Of a stretch of 64,000 bases of DNA, positions 23,918 through 35,045 are shown in pieces. Position 1 is the stretch's first letter; every line of letters starts with the position of its first letter. Position numbers and translations under genes: made by a program. This DNA is from Manis javanica (Eukaryota; Chordata; Mammalia; Pholidota; Manidae): the NCBI RefSeq assembly GCF_040802235.1, contig NC_133158.1:38816001-38880000 (forward strand), read 5' to 3'. The notes beneath the pieces were generated by a model, which did no database searches, was not told where the DNA came from, and was given only the letters and a program-made list of their open reading frames with translations.

Positions 23918-24454
23918 TGTCACAGCTTGAGGGTGTTGTTTTCTCAGTCCTTGTCTTCTCTGAGGAAAGAATTCAAGCAAGAGACAGAGCAGTCTAAGCG
24001 ATAGGAGTTTATTAAGCAAAGGGGAAGTCCATTCTGGAGATGGGTGGGGTGGGCTGTGTGGAACCCAGGAGCCCTGCTTGTAGGGTTAGAGTTGCCTTTG
24101 AAGCTGGTGGAAAGACCCACCCCATGTCTTACTCGATTGACATGTTGACTGACAGCTTCAAGTTATATAACCTTCTTCCTAGTGCAGAGGTGCTTACCCA
24201 CACATACTACCCAAGCGAAGGAACTTAGGTCATCTTCTCGGTCTTAGTGTGTCTGCGGGCAATCGGTGTTGGGGTCTGGAAGCCCTCTTGAGCTTTTTTA
24301 CATCTTGTTTGGTCTTGATATGGCAGGAAACTGAACCTTAAACAGGAGGGTTTGGGCATGTATTCAGCCATCTGGTGACAAGAGGGTGGGTGGAGAGGGG
24401 GAGGACCTTGTCCAGGACAGGGCCACGTGCTCCCATCTGCCTAGATACCTGACA
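23918..24454 (-). mobile_element. Solo ERV LTR, antisense, in old L1
   Basis: Bounded by TGTCACAGCTTGAG and ACCTGACA. L1 ORF2 sequence flanks both sides and is colinear. On the minus strand a CTTAATAAACTCC polyadenylation signal lies near the expected place. The target duplication is not clear. Confidence 0.65.
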
Positions 24455-24822
24455 ATTGGAAACAAGGCAAATGTATCCACTTTCACTTCTATTTAGCATT
24501 TTATAGGAAATCTTAGCCAGCATGATGAGGAGAGTAAATAAATAAATAAATGGAGTAACTATTATAAATAACTATTTCTATCATTTCTATTAGAAAGAAA
24601 TAAAATTGTGTATATTCACAGATGGTTAGAGTGTTCACACAGAATGGCCTAGGGAATCTACAGAACAACCACTAGAACAAGTGAGTGAGTTCAGCCAGAT
24701 TGTGGGACACAAGATCAACATAGAGAAATGAGTGTGTTTCTTCTTATTAGGAGCAAAAGATTAAAAATGAACTATTTAAAAAACCCATTTATAATAGCAT
24801 AGTACAAGTACTTGACAGCTCT

Positions 24823-24896
24823 TTTTTTTCTTTTGGTATCATTAATCTACAATTACATGAGGAACAGTATGTTTACTAGGTACCCCCCTCCAAGCT
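24823..24896 (-). mobile_element. Young LINE-1 3' terminus, antisense
   Basis: Reads TTTTTTTTCTTTTGGTATCATT and on into AATCTACAATTACATGAGGA, the reverse complement of the young L1 3' end and its A-rich tail; very short (5'-truncated). Confidence 0.75.
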
Positions 24897-24989
24897 TTCT
24901 TTATTGTAATAGAGGTGCCTGACATTATGCGTTTGTGAGGTATCCACTTCAAAGACATCGAACTCGAATAAACACATCACCAAGTACAG

Positions 24990-25330
24990 AAGGAGATGGA
25001 GAGACAGGCCACCCCACCTAGGAAGTTCTCTTTTTTAGAAACCTGTGGTTGACACAGAGAAGTGATCTTCTGACAGCTCGCTTTTCCCTTCCTGTGCTCT
25101 GATTCCCAGTCTTACGTTTTAAATCCACCAATAAAGAGTGGACCTGCAAGGCCCTCGACCTCACCCGGGACCCCACCAAAGGCAGAGCCTGGCCCTCGTG
25201 CACTCTCCCCACCTGCAGCCTCACTGTGCGGCCCCAGGCATGCCGCGTGCCCTCCAGAACTTGTGAGCAAGGAATTTTTGTCTTCTCACAGTTGCTCAGG
25301 TGTGTATTGCAGTCACAGTTAGAACCACAT
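24990..25330 (+). mobile_element. Possible ERV LTR
   Basis: Has an AATAAAG signal at about 25131 and an LTR-like, pyrimidine-rich 3' half. No matching copy in the window, so the call rests on layout only. From here to the S100B exon (25331-26258) I see no repeat or exon. Confidence 0.4.
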
Positions 25331-26258
25331 GGGCTGCTCCAGCCACAACAGCACTAGCTTCCCCGTACACTGTCTGTGGAGGCACGCCACAAATATTAGC
25401 CCCGAGAAGTGCCCCAAGCATTTCTAGCAGATAACATCACCATCCACAGGCTGAGACAGGCACAGAATGGACCCTTAACCTTTCATATGTTTAGGTTCAA
25501 GGCAACCATTATGTGTCACACTTGTCTTCCTCAGACCCAGCTCTCCTGCCCTGGGGGTTGGCTATTGTGGATGGTCTGCGTTCAGGCTATTCAGCGTTAA
25601 ATGCCACATTCTTTCCACCACAGCCCTGCAAAGCGCCCCTCTGAGACTTTGTGACACATCCACTCGGCTTCAGTGTCAGGCAGGAAGCGTCATGACACTG
25701 AGAAAGCAAGTGGCTGAAGGAATACAAGGAGTTAACAAATGAAGGAGATATTTCTAAATTACTAAGAGTAATTTCAGGGGAAACAAACAAACAACAAACA
25801 ACTTTAAAACCATGAAAATCCACTGGAAGCTTTTACTATAGGAACTTCCGCACACACAAACAGTGAAATACACGATGGCAAAAGTTCAGTTTTTTCCTTC
25901 AGGACACTTGTATATAATATGCTCAGGCTGATCTAGACTGTTCCTTTCTGGGTGTTTTTAAGTATGGTAAAAACAATCTGCAGCTTTTCAGACCTTGATT
26001 GTTTCATTCAGTCTTTTCAAGTAGCCAAGGTCCCACTGGACCTCAAGTAAGGTGGAAGAGAGGGCTCAGATGTCCAGAGACTTCTGCTCACCAATGGTCC
26101 TCTGGTTACAGGATAAATCTTTCTGGTATTTGATATTTTGCATTTTGTATATTAGGTTGTTTCTGGTACAAATTATTAAAGTCAGCCAACTTTTACTGTT
26201 TTGATGGCCCTAAATTTCATTTAAAAGCAAGCTGGGTAACTTCTCTTATCTCTCTTAG

Positions 26259-26399
26259 GAAAGCAAAGAGCAGGAGGTTGTGGACAAAGTCATGGAAACA
26301 TTGGACAGTGATGGAGATGGTGAATGTGACTTCCAGGAGTTTATGGCCTTCGTTGCCACGGTTACCACTGCCTGCCACAAGTTCTTTGAACACCAGTGA
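26259..26399 (+). CDS. S100B: S100B last coding exon (C-terminal EF-hand)
   Basis: S100B is a small homodimeric calcium-binding protein of glia. This 141-nt exon encodes the C-terminal 46 residues and a TGA stop (26397-26399). It begins ESKEQEVVDKVMETL, then the canonical EF-hand loop DSDGDGECDFQE and the exit helix ending ACHKFFEHQ. The acceptor TCTCTCTTAG|GAAAGC is good and matches the known exon boundary (in human, E|EIKEQEVV). Compared with human from memory there are five differences in 46 (I/S, N/S, M/T, E/K, E/Q), three of them radical and at positions usually constant in vertebrates. The preceding coding exon (about 46 residues from the initiator Met) was not found anywhere upstream. 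The exon may belong to a functional gene whose 5' part is missing here, or to a gene under relaxed constraint. Confidence 0.93.
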   Translation, partial: ESKEQEVVDKVMETLDSDGDGECDFQEFMAFVATVTTACHKFFEHQ

Positions 26400-27480
26400 A
26401 ATAGAGAAAGCAGCAAAGCTGTTTGGTAACAGAGATGAAGGTCATGCAAGGAAGCTGACAGCAAGGGCTTGTCCGCTAGTAAGAGCTGAGCTTTCCAGCC
26501 CTGTTGTAGCTACTTAGGAAACTTGATTGCTATGTGAATGAGAAATTGAAAACCTCTTTCCAAGGGCTGTTTTTAATGGCCCTGTTCTTTTTTCTGCTGT
26601 TTTACGCACCTGTGTTAGCTGACTGGTCCAGGGACTCTTGGTAATAATCGGTAAGGAAGTAAATTCTCAGTTATGCGGCATGTGGCTATGTAGAACCCTG
26701 ACCCAGAAAACAAGAACTGACCACCAAAGCTGGCTCCGGACGTGTGCGGCTTCCTTAAGTGTCCACCGCATTTGAGAACACAAAGTTTTGTCCACAACCC
26801 TTGGAAGAGGCTGCCCTTCCTTGAACTTGCCCCCCAGCAGCACACAGGAAGCCTAGGGCTGTCGGGCACCCCTTCCTGCGGTGAGCTCTGATTACCGAGT
26901 GAATACTTTATGCTGACAGTTCTAAATGGAAAGACATGGCTCACAAAGCAAGAAGTACTTGCATTTTCACTCGAATCAGAACTGAGACTCCCAGGTCTAC
27001 ATTCGGCGAAGCTCTCCGGAAGGGATCGCGCTTTGCGGGATCTGCGGGTAGCCTGCGGAGCAGGAGCAGGACCCTCCGGCCGGCGCCGATCTCTGCGCCC
27101 CCCGAGACGCGCGTCCGGCGGGAGACTTCGCTTCCGGGCCCTGGTGCTGAGCGCACACCCGGTCGGTCTTGGGGACGACGCCTACGACCTGGCTGCGCCG
27201 AGCCACGGTCTGCGCGGCCCGGGAGTCGGCGTAGGGGCAGAGCTGAACTTCGTGCTTGCACCCACGCAAAGGAACCAAGTTTCAAATAATCCAGTTACGA
27301 ATATTAAAACTCACTTCTAGGACCATTCAAAATAATCTTACCCTCTCCGTTTCCTGATTTTTTTTTAAGGGCACATTCTTAGAAAGTCATAAACTAATTG
27401 ATTTCTTGTATTACCATTAAACAGAGTGTTGTAACAAGTCTCCCTAGCTACTAAACATGAAATAAAAGCGAAATACCTGA
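26400..27480 (+). other. S100B: Probable S100B 3' UTR
   Basis: Follows the stop codon. The first clear signals are ATTAAA at about 27303 and AATAAA at 27461-27466, giving a UTR of about 0.9-1.07 kb, which fits the gene in other mammals as I recall. It contains an unexpected CpG-rich block at about 27.0-27.26 kb. The end is inferred only. Confidence 0.35.
26995..27262. promoter_or_regulatory. Short CpG-rich island inside the S100B 3' region
   Basis: About 270 bp with CpG density far above the flanks (CGGCGCCGAT, GACGCGCGTCC, GCGCGGCCCGGGAG). Overlapping open frames on both strands are GC artefacts and resemble no family. It could be an alternative promoter or an orphan CpG island. Confidence 0.45.
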
Positions 27481-27554
27481 AAAACTGGGAAGAGGAGCAA
27501 AGTCTATGTGCCTGGCTTCTTCGTGGCTGCAGACGCTGCTTTCCCAGAGCCGGG

Positions 27555-27800
27555 TGGGTGGGCAAGGCGGGGACCGTTAGGTGGGGGTGGGGCTGGGGTG
27601 CACAGTTGTGAGGGGGTGAGGAGTGGTGAGGGAGGAGGGGAGATGGGGTAAGCAGGGAGGAGAGCTGGGGGGGAGGAAAGGGAAGGGGAAGGGAGGGCCG
27701 AAAGGGCGCAGAAAGGTGAGGGTGGCTGGCGGTGTGAGGGAGCGGGAAGGAGGGTGGAGGAGTACTGGGGTGAGGGGGTGCAGTAGTGGCTGGTGGGGTG
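27555..27800. repeat. G-rich purine tract, G-quadruplex potential
   Basis: About 230 bp on the plus strand made largely of G with A and T (GTGAGGGGGTGAGGAGTGGT and similar), with many GGG runs at short spacing. Confidence 0.7.
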
Positions 27801-27849
27801 ACCTCCCCTCTTCAGGGGACTAGCTGCTCCTTCCAGGAACTTCCGGCCT

Positions 27850-28060
27850 GGTCGGTGTCAGGTGACCATCCCTGGACCCGTTATCAGGGCGGGGAGCTGT
27901 GATTGGTCCGGGAAGTCACGTGCTCCTGACTCCTGGGGCGGCCGGACCAGAAGGGGCCGCCAGGGAGAAGGGACCTGGAACGGAGGCCCAGGGGGCAGAG
28001 ATGCCTCAACGCGCCCCGTGTACCCTGCAACTGGCGTTCAAACCAGGTCAGCACCCCCAG
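27850..28060 (+). promoter_or_regulatory. Promoter-like CpG cluster with GC box, CCAAT box and E-box
   Basis: Within 40 bp the plus strand has AGGGCGGGG (27886-27894), an inverted CCAAT box ATTGG (27902-27906) and CACGTG (27917-27922). Downstream are an ATG at 28001 and a CCAG|GTCAGC donor (28046/28047). No gene is known to me at this place between S100B and DIP2A. This is a candidate start of a non-coding or unannotated transcript. Confidence 0.4.
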
Positions 28061-28899
28061 CTGCCGGCAGAGGACACCCCTGCGGCCCTACCAGAAGTGG
28101 AGGTACCTGCTGGTTACCTCCCTTGCCTGCATTGATCTATGAATCCCAAGGTGACTTGGGCCCCAGATGTCCACCCTTTTCCAAGACACACGGGGAAGAC
28201 CAGGCATGTACTTCGTGCAAAGTGCCCCGGTGCCCAGCCAGGGGATGCTTGTGACCCAAGGCATTCCCGGCTTCAGCGAGCTGCGTGGCCATCCTCGGGC
28301 CGGCGGGGGCCTCCTCACACCCACAGTTAGTTCCGGGTAGCAGAACGCCCATCGTCCCCTCCTCACCTGTCCGCGGACGAGTGCGATGTGCCCTCACCTT
28401 CCGATACCGTCCAGCCCCGTGAACGGGTGGTCGTCCCCACTCATCTTCTTGCCGGTATCCCCAGGTGGGCGGAGGGATGCCTGGAGAAGGCATGGCATTG
28501 GGGGATGACCCGCCCCCAGGTGTCTCCAGGGAAAATCAGGTCCTGACTTTAGCCAGGAGTAAATGCAGATCCCTCAGGGCCTCAAGGACAGGAACTCCTC
28601 ATCCGAAATAAGCTCTGCCCTCCCAGGTCACCTGTGCCATGGCCCGGCTCAGCCCACAGAGTTTCCTGTGACTCAACAGTTTCTCAGCTTGGTGCTCAAG
28701 ACTCTGGGCCACTGTCGCCCAGAGTCTGTCTCTGACAGCAGCACCGAGCCTATGAGATGTGTTCTTTCATATACAACAACAATAATATAACACACAACAG
28801 TAATAGTAGTGTAACTACGTTCGGGCTCCCTGCCTGATTCCAATGGGTGTACGTTTGTGGGAGGGGGGTCTTCCCATGCATAACACCAAACAACTCTCG

Positions 28900-29870
28900 A
28901 ACACCAGCAGGCTGTTGGAGAACTCAATTCTGATGCTATCTGCCCAGAGACAGCACCAGATCCCCAGGTTAAGGGCTCCGTCCTACCACACTGCCCACCA
29001 CCCCTAACTCCAGACGTGGGTCGCAAGCCCCAGGCTGTTCCCTGTACTTCTGACCTACCAGCTACAGATTGGAGGTCTCCGCAACCTCTCCCTTGCTGGA
29101 GGAGCTCACAGAACTCAGGAAAACGTTACCAGTTTAATAAAGGATTCAAGTTAACAGCCAGATGAAGAGATCCACAGGGCAGGGCCCTAAATGCAGGAGC
29201 TTCTGTCCTCCCGGCTGGTTAGCATGTGATGCTGTGGTTCCCCAAGAGTTGAAGCCCTCTCCAACAGACAGGCAGGACCCAGGAGAGCCATACGCTCTCC
29301 TCAGGGGTTTTGTGAGGGCTTCATTGCATTTGGTCATATGAATGCGGCTGGCCTTCCCATACACACTCCCTGTGCCCTGTGTCTGCTGGCGGGCAAGGAC
29401 TGGGTGTGGCCAGGCTCTGTGGGGACCCAGGGTCAGAGGTTCCTGCTGGAGTGGCCCACTCAGTCCACTGGCTGGAGGATGGGCCCCCAGCACACCTGGG
29501 CTCATGGACAGCATTTGTCACTGAAGAAGCAATTAATTGGATCCTCAAATTGGCCCAGGGTCTGTGCCCAGTGAGCCTGCAATATAAGGGTCATAAGAAA
29601 TAGATTTGGTCATTCATATTCATATGACCATATATATATATTTCCCAAGTACATTTGGTCTTTAGCCACAGTTCCTGAAGACACTTCAGTCTTAAAGGTG
29701 AAATGGCTGTTTTGTCATGTTAATGACTTTGGACACCCCCCTCCCCACCGCCCACAAGGGCTGGGCTGGAAGTTGAATCAGCCAATGATTTAGTTGATGA
29801 CAACTATGCAATGAAGCCAGTCCTCATTCTGGATGGTGTGCAGACAGACCTGAAGATGACCCCCCACCCT
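28900..29870 (-). mobile_element. ERV/MaLR-like LTR sequence(s), family unresolved
   Basis: Contains AGTTTAATAAAGGATTCAAG and CAGCCAGATGAAGAGATCC (29.13-29.17 kb), as at the 3' end of an antisense mammalian LTR. Near 29.78-29.82 kb a further block (CAGCCAATGATTTAGTTGAT, TGCAATGAAGCC) may come from a second LTR in the plus sense. Boundaries poor. Confidence 0.45.
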
Positions 29871-29949
29871 TCTTCCTGGTAGTCAAACCTTGTGATCCCC
29901 ACTCCCTGCCCCCTGAGTTCTTGATCTTTAGGGGAAAGCATCAGGTCTT

Positions 29950-30500
29950 TCCTCACTAATATGATATTAGCTGTGGCTTTTTTAGATGTCCTTTATCAGG
30001 TTAAGTAACTTCCGTTCCTAGCACATGGAATTTTGTCAAATGCTTTTTCTGCATTCATTGAGGATGATCATGTGGTTTTGTTTTTCATTCTATTGATATA
30101 TCATGGTGTGTGATTCTTTTCCTTTGTTGATGGATTCATTTTGCTAGTATTTTTATGAGTATTTCTATCCATATTCATAAGATATAGTGGTCTCTAGTTT
30201 TATATTTTTGTAATGTCTTTATCTGGTTTTGGTACCAGGTAATAATGACCTTATAAAAGCAGTGTGCCCTCTTCTATTTTTAGTAAGGGTTTGTGAAGAA
30301 TTGGTATTTGTCTTTAAATGTTTGGTAGAATTCAAAGGTAAAGCCACCTGGGTGGGTAGTTTTTTGATCACTTAGTATCTTTACACTTGCTGTAGGTCTA
30401 TTCAGATTGTTTCTTCTTTAGTCAGGCTTTGTAGTTTGTGTCTTTCTAGGAATTTGTCCATTCCATCTAAGTGTTTTCCTTTGCCCTCTTGGAGTGGGTC
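29950..30500 (-). mobile_element. Old LINE-1 ORF2 fragment, antisense
   Basis: Reverse-complement L1 ORF2 (RT region): blocks CTGCATTCATTGAGGATGAT, TTTTGTTTTTCATTCTATTG, TTTATCTGGTTTTGGTACCA. Divergent and non-coding. Confidence 0.75.
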
Positions 30501-30762
30501 AGCTCTGTCTTTTGGCCTCCATCCCTGCTGCCCAAGTTCAGCCGCCAGGTCCCTTGGGTTCCCTTGCGACAAGCTGCTTCTCTCTAGTCGATTTCAACAT
30601 TTCCTCTTTTGATTTACAGTATTTTTACTATGTATGTCTGTATCACTTTGTGTTTATACAGATTGGAGTTTCTTGAGCTCCTTAATGTGTAGATTAGTGC
30701 TTTTCAATATATTGGGGGAGTTTTCAGCCATTATTCTTTGTTTTTCCCAGTTGTGGGTATTT

Positions 30763-30845
30763 TATTTTTATTTTGTTATCATTAATATACACTTACTTTG
30801 TTTACATTAATAACCACTTACTAGTGGTTACTAGATTCCCATTTT
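30763..30845 (-). mobile_element. Short young-type LINE-1 3' end, antisense
   Basis: TTTTGTTATCATTAATATAC and following bases match the reverse complement of the family's 3' terminus. Partly duplicated or degraded. Confidence 0.5.
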
Positions 30846-30859
30846 ATCTCAGCCATTAT

Positions 30860-31600
30860 TCTTAAAAAAAAATTCTGCTTTTCTCTCTCTCTCTTGATAT
30901 CCCATCACACACATCGATGAGCTCCATGCTGTCCCATGATTCTGAGGCTCTGTCCGTTCATCACCCTTCTTTTTCCCTCTCTTTGATTTGCGTAATCCTT
31001 ATAACATGGCTTCAAGTTTGCGAATTCTTTCTTCTGTAAAACTTTCAGTGGCTCCCTTAGTGAATTTTTCATTTCAATTATTGCACTTTCCCACCTCCAG
31101 AAATTTCCATTTGGTTCTTTTATTTATTTAGATATATATTTATATTGTATAATGTATATTATGTGATGATACATATATAGTCTACCTTATGTTTTACATT
31201 TTAATTTCCTTATTAATATTCTTTATTTGATGTGATACTGTCCTCAGACCTTCCTTCTTTGATCACAGTTCCCTTTAGTTTTGTGACATACTTTAAATGG
31301 ATGCTTTCAAGTCCGTTAAATCAACATCTGGTTGATCTCACAAGCAGTTTCTGTTATCTTTTTTCCTGGTGTATAGGTCATAGTTCTGTTTCTTTACATG
31401 TTTTGTAATTTGGGGGGAAAATGGACATTTTAGATAACATTGTAGCACCTCTGGGCTCTTGCCCATCCCCTCGCCATGGTGGTTCTTGTCTCCGTGTTTA
31501 CTTGCTTTGTGGCTGGCTGGATTGCTGTAGTGATGGGGCTGGACCACTGTAGATGCCAGTGGGCCCAGCCTGGGGAGGTCTCTCCTGCTGGCTAGGTGCA
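30860..31600 (-). mobile_element. Old LINE-1 fragment, antisense
   Basis: Resembles antisense internal sequence of old L1s (CTGGTGTATAGGTCATAGTT, GGACATTTTAGATAACATTG). Similar-looking sequence may resume after the LTR at about 32.6 kb. Limits approximate. Confidence 0.5.
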
Positions 31601-31639
31601 ACAACCTGCAACTCGGACGACCCTGACGGGGAATGGATT

Positions 31640-32610
31640 CACAAACAGGTCAAATGAGTGCAGGTAAGAAGGGAATTAATTAAAATGAGAGTAGTGCTGA
31701 GTGTCAGAGTGCACAGTGCCAGGAAGAGTGGCTCGCTCTTTGTGCAGTTGTACAGGCAGCAGGAAGCAAAGGCCAGTGGGAGAATAGGAAATTCACTGAA
31801 CTCCTGCTTGGCATAGGGCAAATCCCCTGCCAGCTCCTAAAGCCAGGGTCACCTGGTGTCCAGTGTCTGCTCCATCTGCACAATGGGGGAATTATATCCC
31901 TACCACCCTGGAATTTTCGGGAGCCATGGAGCACTGGATGGAGTGAGTTTATGTTCTGAGAACTTCCCAAAGCAGAGAAAGAAGACCTTTTCAGGCAGGC
32001 TGCTGAAAAGCACAATGGAAATGCTGCAGTTCCGTCCGGGTCACCCAGGGGGCGGGAGAGTGCAGGCCCCGCCCTACTCAGAGCTTCCTGCACGTGCTTC
32101 CCTACTGGTGGGAAATAAAACAGAAAGAGAGAAAAGACTGAATTTAAGACTAGAAACTCGAATAAAATAGCAAAGTGACAAAGACACTTACCACTGGTGG
32201 TGCGTGCCATTTGTTTCTGTTGCAAGAAAGAAGTGGGTTTAAGCAGCAAAAAGTTGACCTGAAAAGACAGTACACTTAGGTGTGTGGGCGACCTCGGGGA
32301 AGAGGCACACATTAGGGTTTAGGATTGGGGTTTTACGGGGCCCTTTGGTTAGAGATCGCCTAAGGCATGATGTATACAGGTGAATAATGATTCCTTTGAA
32401 GTTTTGTCTTAAGAATGGGGTTGTTCAGGTGACTGTGTTGCTCTGGATCGCAGCATTCTTTATCCGCATGTGATCATTTATACTCTGGAGGCCTGTCTCT
32501 TGTCCTAGTTACAAAGTCACTTAATTAAGGGGCTGGAAGAAGAGGAAGAACAGCATGTAGGTTAAGTTAAGGAATAAACTGGGCCTTTTTTGCAGGCTAA
32601 GCAGGCTTTA
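31640..32610 (-). mobile_element. ERV LTR, antisense (family Y-related at its right end)
   Basis: The right part (GGGGCTGGAAGAAGAGGAAG, AATAAACTGGGCCTTTTTTG near 32.53-32.6 kb) matches the antisense LTR at 19.88-19.95 kb. The left part is less certain. A 202-codon open frame on the minus strand (31704-32312) resembles no protein I know. Confidence 0.5.
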
Positions 32611-33339
32611 CAGTGTCCTCACCCTTGTCCCATTCCCTGCTCTCTCTTAGGTCTGTTCCCTCACCCCCGGTGTTAAACTGCCAGTGGTGTTCCTCAGGGA
32701 GGTGCAGGCAGCTCTGGCTGTGTGCTACCCTGGGTGCCGGTGTTTTGGGTGGGCTCTCTGGGGTCTCCCTGCCACACCAGCTGTTAAGCTCCACCTTGCC
32801 CACTGATTGCTTTATTGTTTTCAACAATGATCTGTGGGCATAAATTACTTTACAGCCTAATTCAGTCCAAATTCAGGGTTCATTGATGACACGGTTTCCA
32901 AGGTCAGTGCTTGAGATGTGTTCTAATCCCAGGAGAGCTGTTCTAGCTGTCTCTCTCCCTGATTCTCCTGCAGACTAGCTGGCCTGTAGTTCAGTCTGTA
33001 CCTTCATTAATCTATGAATCTCTTCTCAATCGCTGTTCACCACTTCTGTGGTTCTGAGAGTGCGCTCGTGGTTGGACCTGTCCATGCTCTGCTGCAGACG
33101 AAGTCCACTCCTGGGAGGGCCGGGAGCTGTCTGTTCTATAGCTTGCTTCTCACAGCAGGCGACCTCCAGGCCAGGGTTCCGGGCCCTGGAGTGGGAACAA
33201 CGGCACTCCTCTGAGTGCCTCCCTGCTCTGGAGCTGAGCACTCGGTGGCTTGGTGGGCAGCAGCCTCAGGTCTTCTCAGCATGCCTCTGCTGGCATGGAA
33301 CCACCCTCTGATGAGCTGGACTTCACTGAAGGTAGGGCT

Positions 33340-34110
33340 TCATACAGTGAGCGCATGGAAGTGTTAGGCAGGAAAATAGATATGAGGGGTGGAAAGAGAA
33401 TAAGGCCAGTAAGCCCACTAGAAGGGACTCATAGAGTTAACCAGTTAAAAATATAAAGCTCCAAGGCCAGGAGCAACTTGGCCTGGAAGTTTGAATACTC
33501 CCCAGATAAAGAAAAGTCTCTCACCATAGCCTATGTTTTCACTGTGTCAATTAGCCATACCTTTATAAGATTTACTTTAACACCTGCTCAAAGGCCCAGC
33601 TTATTCAGGAAGAAGTCTATCTTATAGTTAAGATTGCATTTTAATCAAATGGACAGTGGCTCAGCCCACCCCGGAGGCCGGGCAGACAGTCTTGATTGAC
33701 ACACTTCCAGACAGAAGCTGATATCCTGGAAAGGATTAAAGCAGTATATTTCTTGTGTTAAGTTGAAAAACCAAAAAACCCAAAAACTTAATGTCTATCA
33801 AAGATGAACATCATTCTGGGGCAATTTGGCTGGTCTGCACCTGGCCCTTAGTTGCTTTCCTGAAAATCCTCAATCACCTATGAAAACCCAGACCCTCAAC
33901 CTTTCTGCGCGCTTCTCTCTGAGGTCACCAGCACTTTCTAAGTGTGTTACTTTAACCTTTTCCCCATCTGTCAGCACTCTTCTCTCTGAGGACACCTGCA
34001 CATTTTCTCTCTTTAAGTAACTTTAAATAAAACTTTTACTCTACTTCACTACTGTGTCTCTGTCCTTCAATTCTTTGTGGCAGTGGGGACAAGAACATAG
34101 GAAAATACAC
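33340..34110 (+). mobile_element. ERV LTR (family Y), plus orientation
   Basis: Reverse complement of the LTR at 15.21-16.01 kb. Contains CTTTAAATAAAACTTTTACT (polyadenylation signal near 34026) and GTGTCTCTGTCCTTCAATTC in U5. Solo; no viral genes. From 34111 to 35045 I see no gene; a GC-rich patch lies at 34520-34640. Confidence 0.7.
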
Positions 34111-35045
34111 AGTGCTCCCCCAACAGAAGGAGAGGTCCCCCGCCTCTCAGATGCACTCACCCAGAAGTCACTCTCATCAACAGGCAGCCGAGGGCAGGAG
34201 CCCATGTTCTTAGCTGCACCATTTTGAGTGGAGTTGCTGCCTGGGTCATTTGGGAGGTTGGAGGGAAGGTACACTCTTGGGTCAAGTAACAGACTCTTGC
34301 TTTTCTTACTAAACTTGCCCATATAGATATTTCTTCATTTTCTGTATGCCTTTAGGACCATTTCTAAAGGCTTTAAATGGTTGGTTTAAAAAAAATAATT
34401 TTCACCAGTTTTACTAGCTACCATGTCCATGTTGCCTCTCAGGCTGTCATGCCAGAAACTGATCTTTCTTCCTACCCTTAATGTAAAGTAAATGCTACAC
34501 CCTGTGCCTTTGAATTACAGGGGCCTCCATCCTGCTGCCGACCACCTGGCACCCCTGCAACACCACCTGGAAGTCGGCGTGCTGCTGCTGGGGTGGGGCG
34601 CCCAACAGCACCTGCGCCGCCCCTTCCCCTGAAGGGTCATTTGGGCCCTTGTGGTCCCTTTTCAATTCTGACTTTTAAGTGGCGTCTAATGAACATTCAT
34701 GATATGTGGTCTTTTCAGTCACTTTGATAGTGATGGGCACTTAAAATTAATAATGACCTCTCAATTGCCCACTTGCATAGCCTTTGACAAACTCTACAAT
34801 GACCCCTCCAAAACGTTTCCCAGGCTCACCTAAAACGCTTCCCTCACAAAACCCCGAAATAGACAGCTGGACGTGTAGGGAGACCAGGAAGCGGGAGGGC
34901 GTGAGCCTGACTGGGTTGGGAGTGTGGCTGCAGGGCAGGATGGCCCAGCCACTGGCATGGATGACTTTCAGATCATCCCTCGTTAACCCAAGTTATATAC
35001 TAACAAGCAAAAATGGAAAACAGTGGTTTTGAAAATTGGCATGTA

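Larger units (their letters stand above)
15035..24812 (+). mobile_element. Ancient LINE-1 ORF2 split into seven colinear pieces by nested insertions
   Basis: Seven L1 ORF2 segments occur in correct order on the plus strand: about 15035-15209 (ends ...GTTCTCTGACCACAG), 16011-16174, 16806-16965, 22320-22550, 22858-22936, 23345-23917 and 24455-24812 (RT end, ...ACCCATTTATAATAGCAT). Together they make roughly 1.7 kb of L1 spread over 9.8 kb. The intervening DNA is LTRs, a MaLR element and younger L1 pieces, listed separately. One junction (22550/22858) is proven by a target-site duplication. Heavily mutated; no coding ability. Confidence 0.8.

Noticed and set aside
23918..24454. Target-site duplication for this LTR
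   Set aside because: Flanks CATTA and ATTGG share too little to call a duplication.
31704..32312. 202-codon minus-strand open frame
   Set aside because: Lies in LTR-like DNA and shows no retroviral or host domain; treated as chance.
15210..34110. Complete endogenous provirus
   Set aside because: LTRs of several families are present, but no gag, pol or env sequence was recognised between any pair; they look like solo LTRs.
34500..34640. GC-rich block after TTGAATTACAG that looks like an exon
   Set aside because: No recognisable protein, no downstream donor in frame and no expected gene in this interval; could be a repeat fragment.
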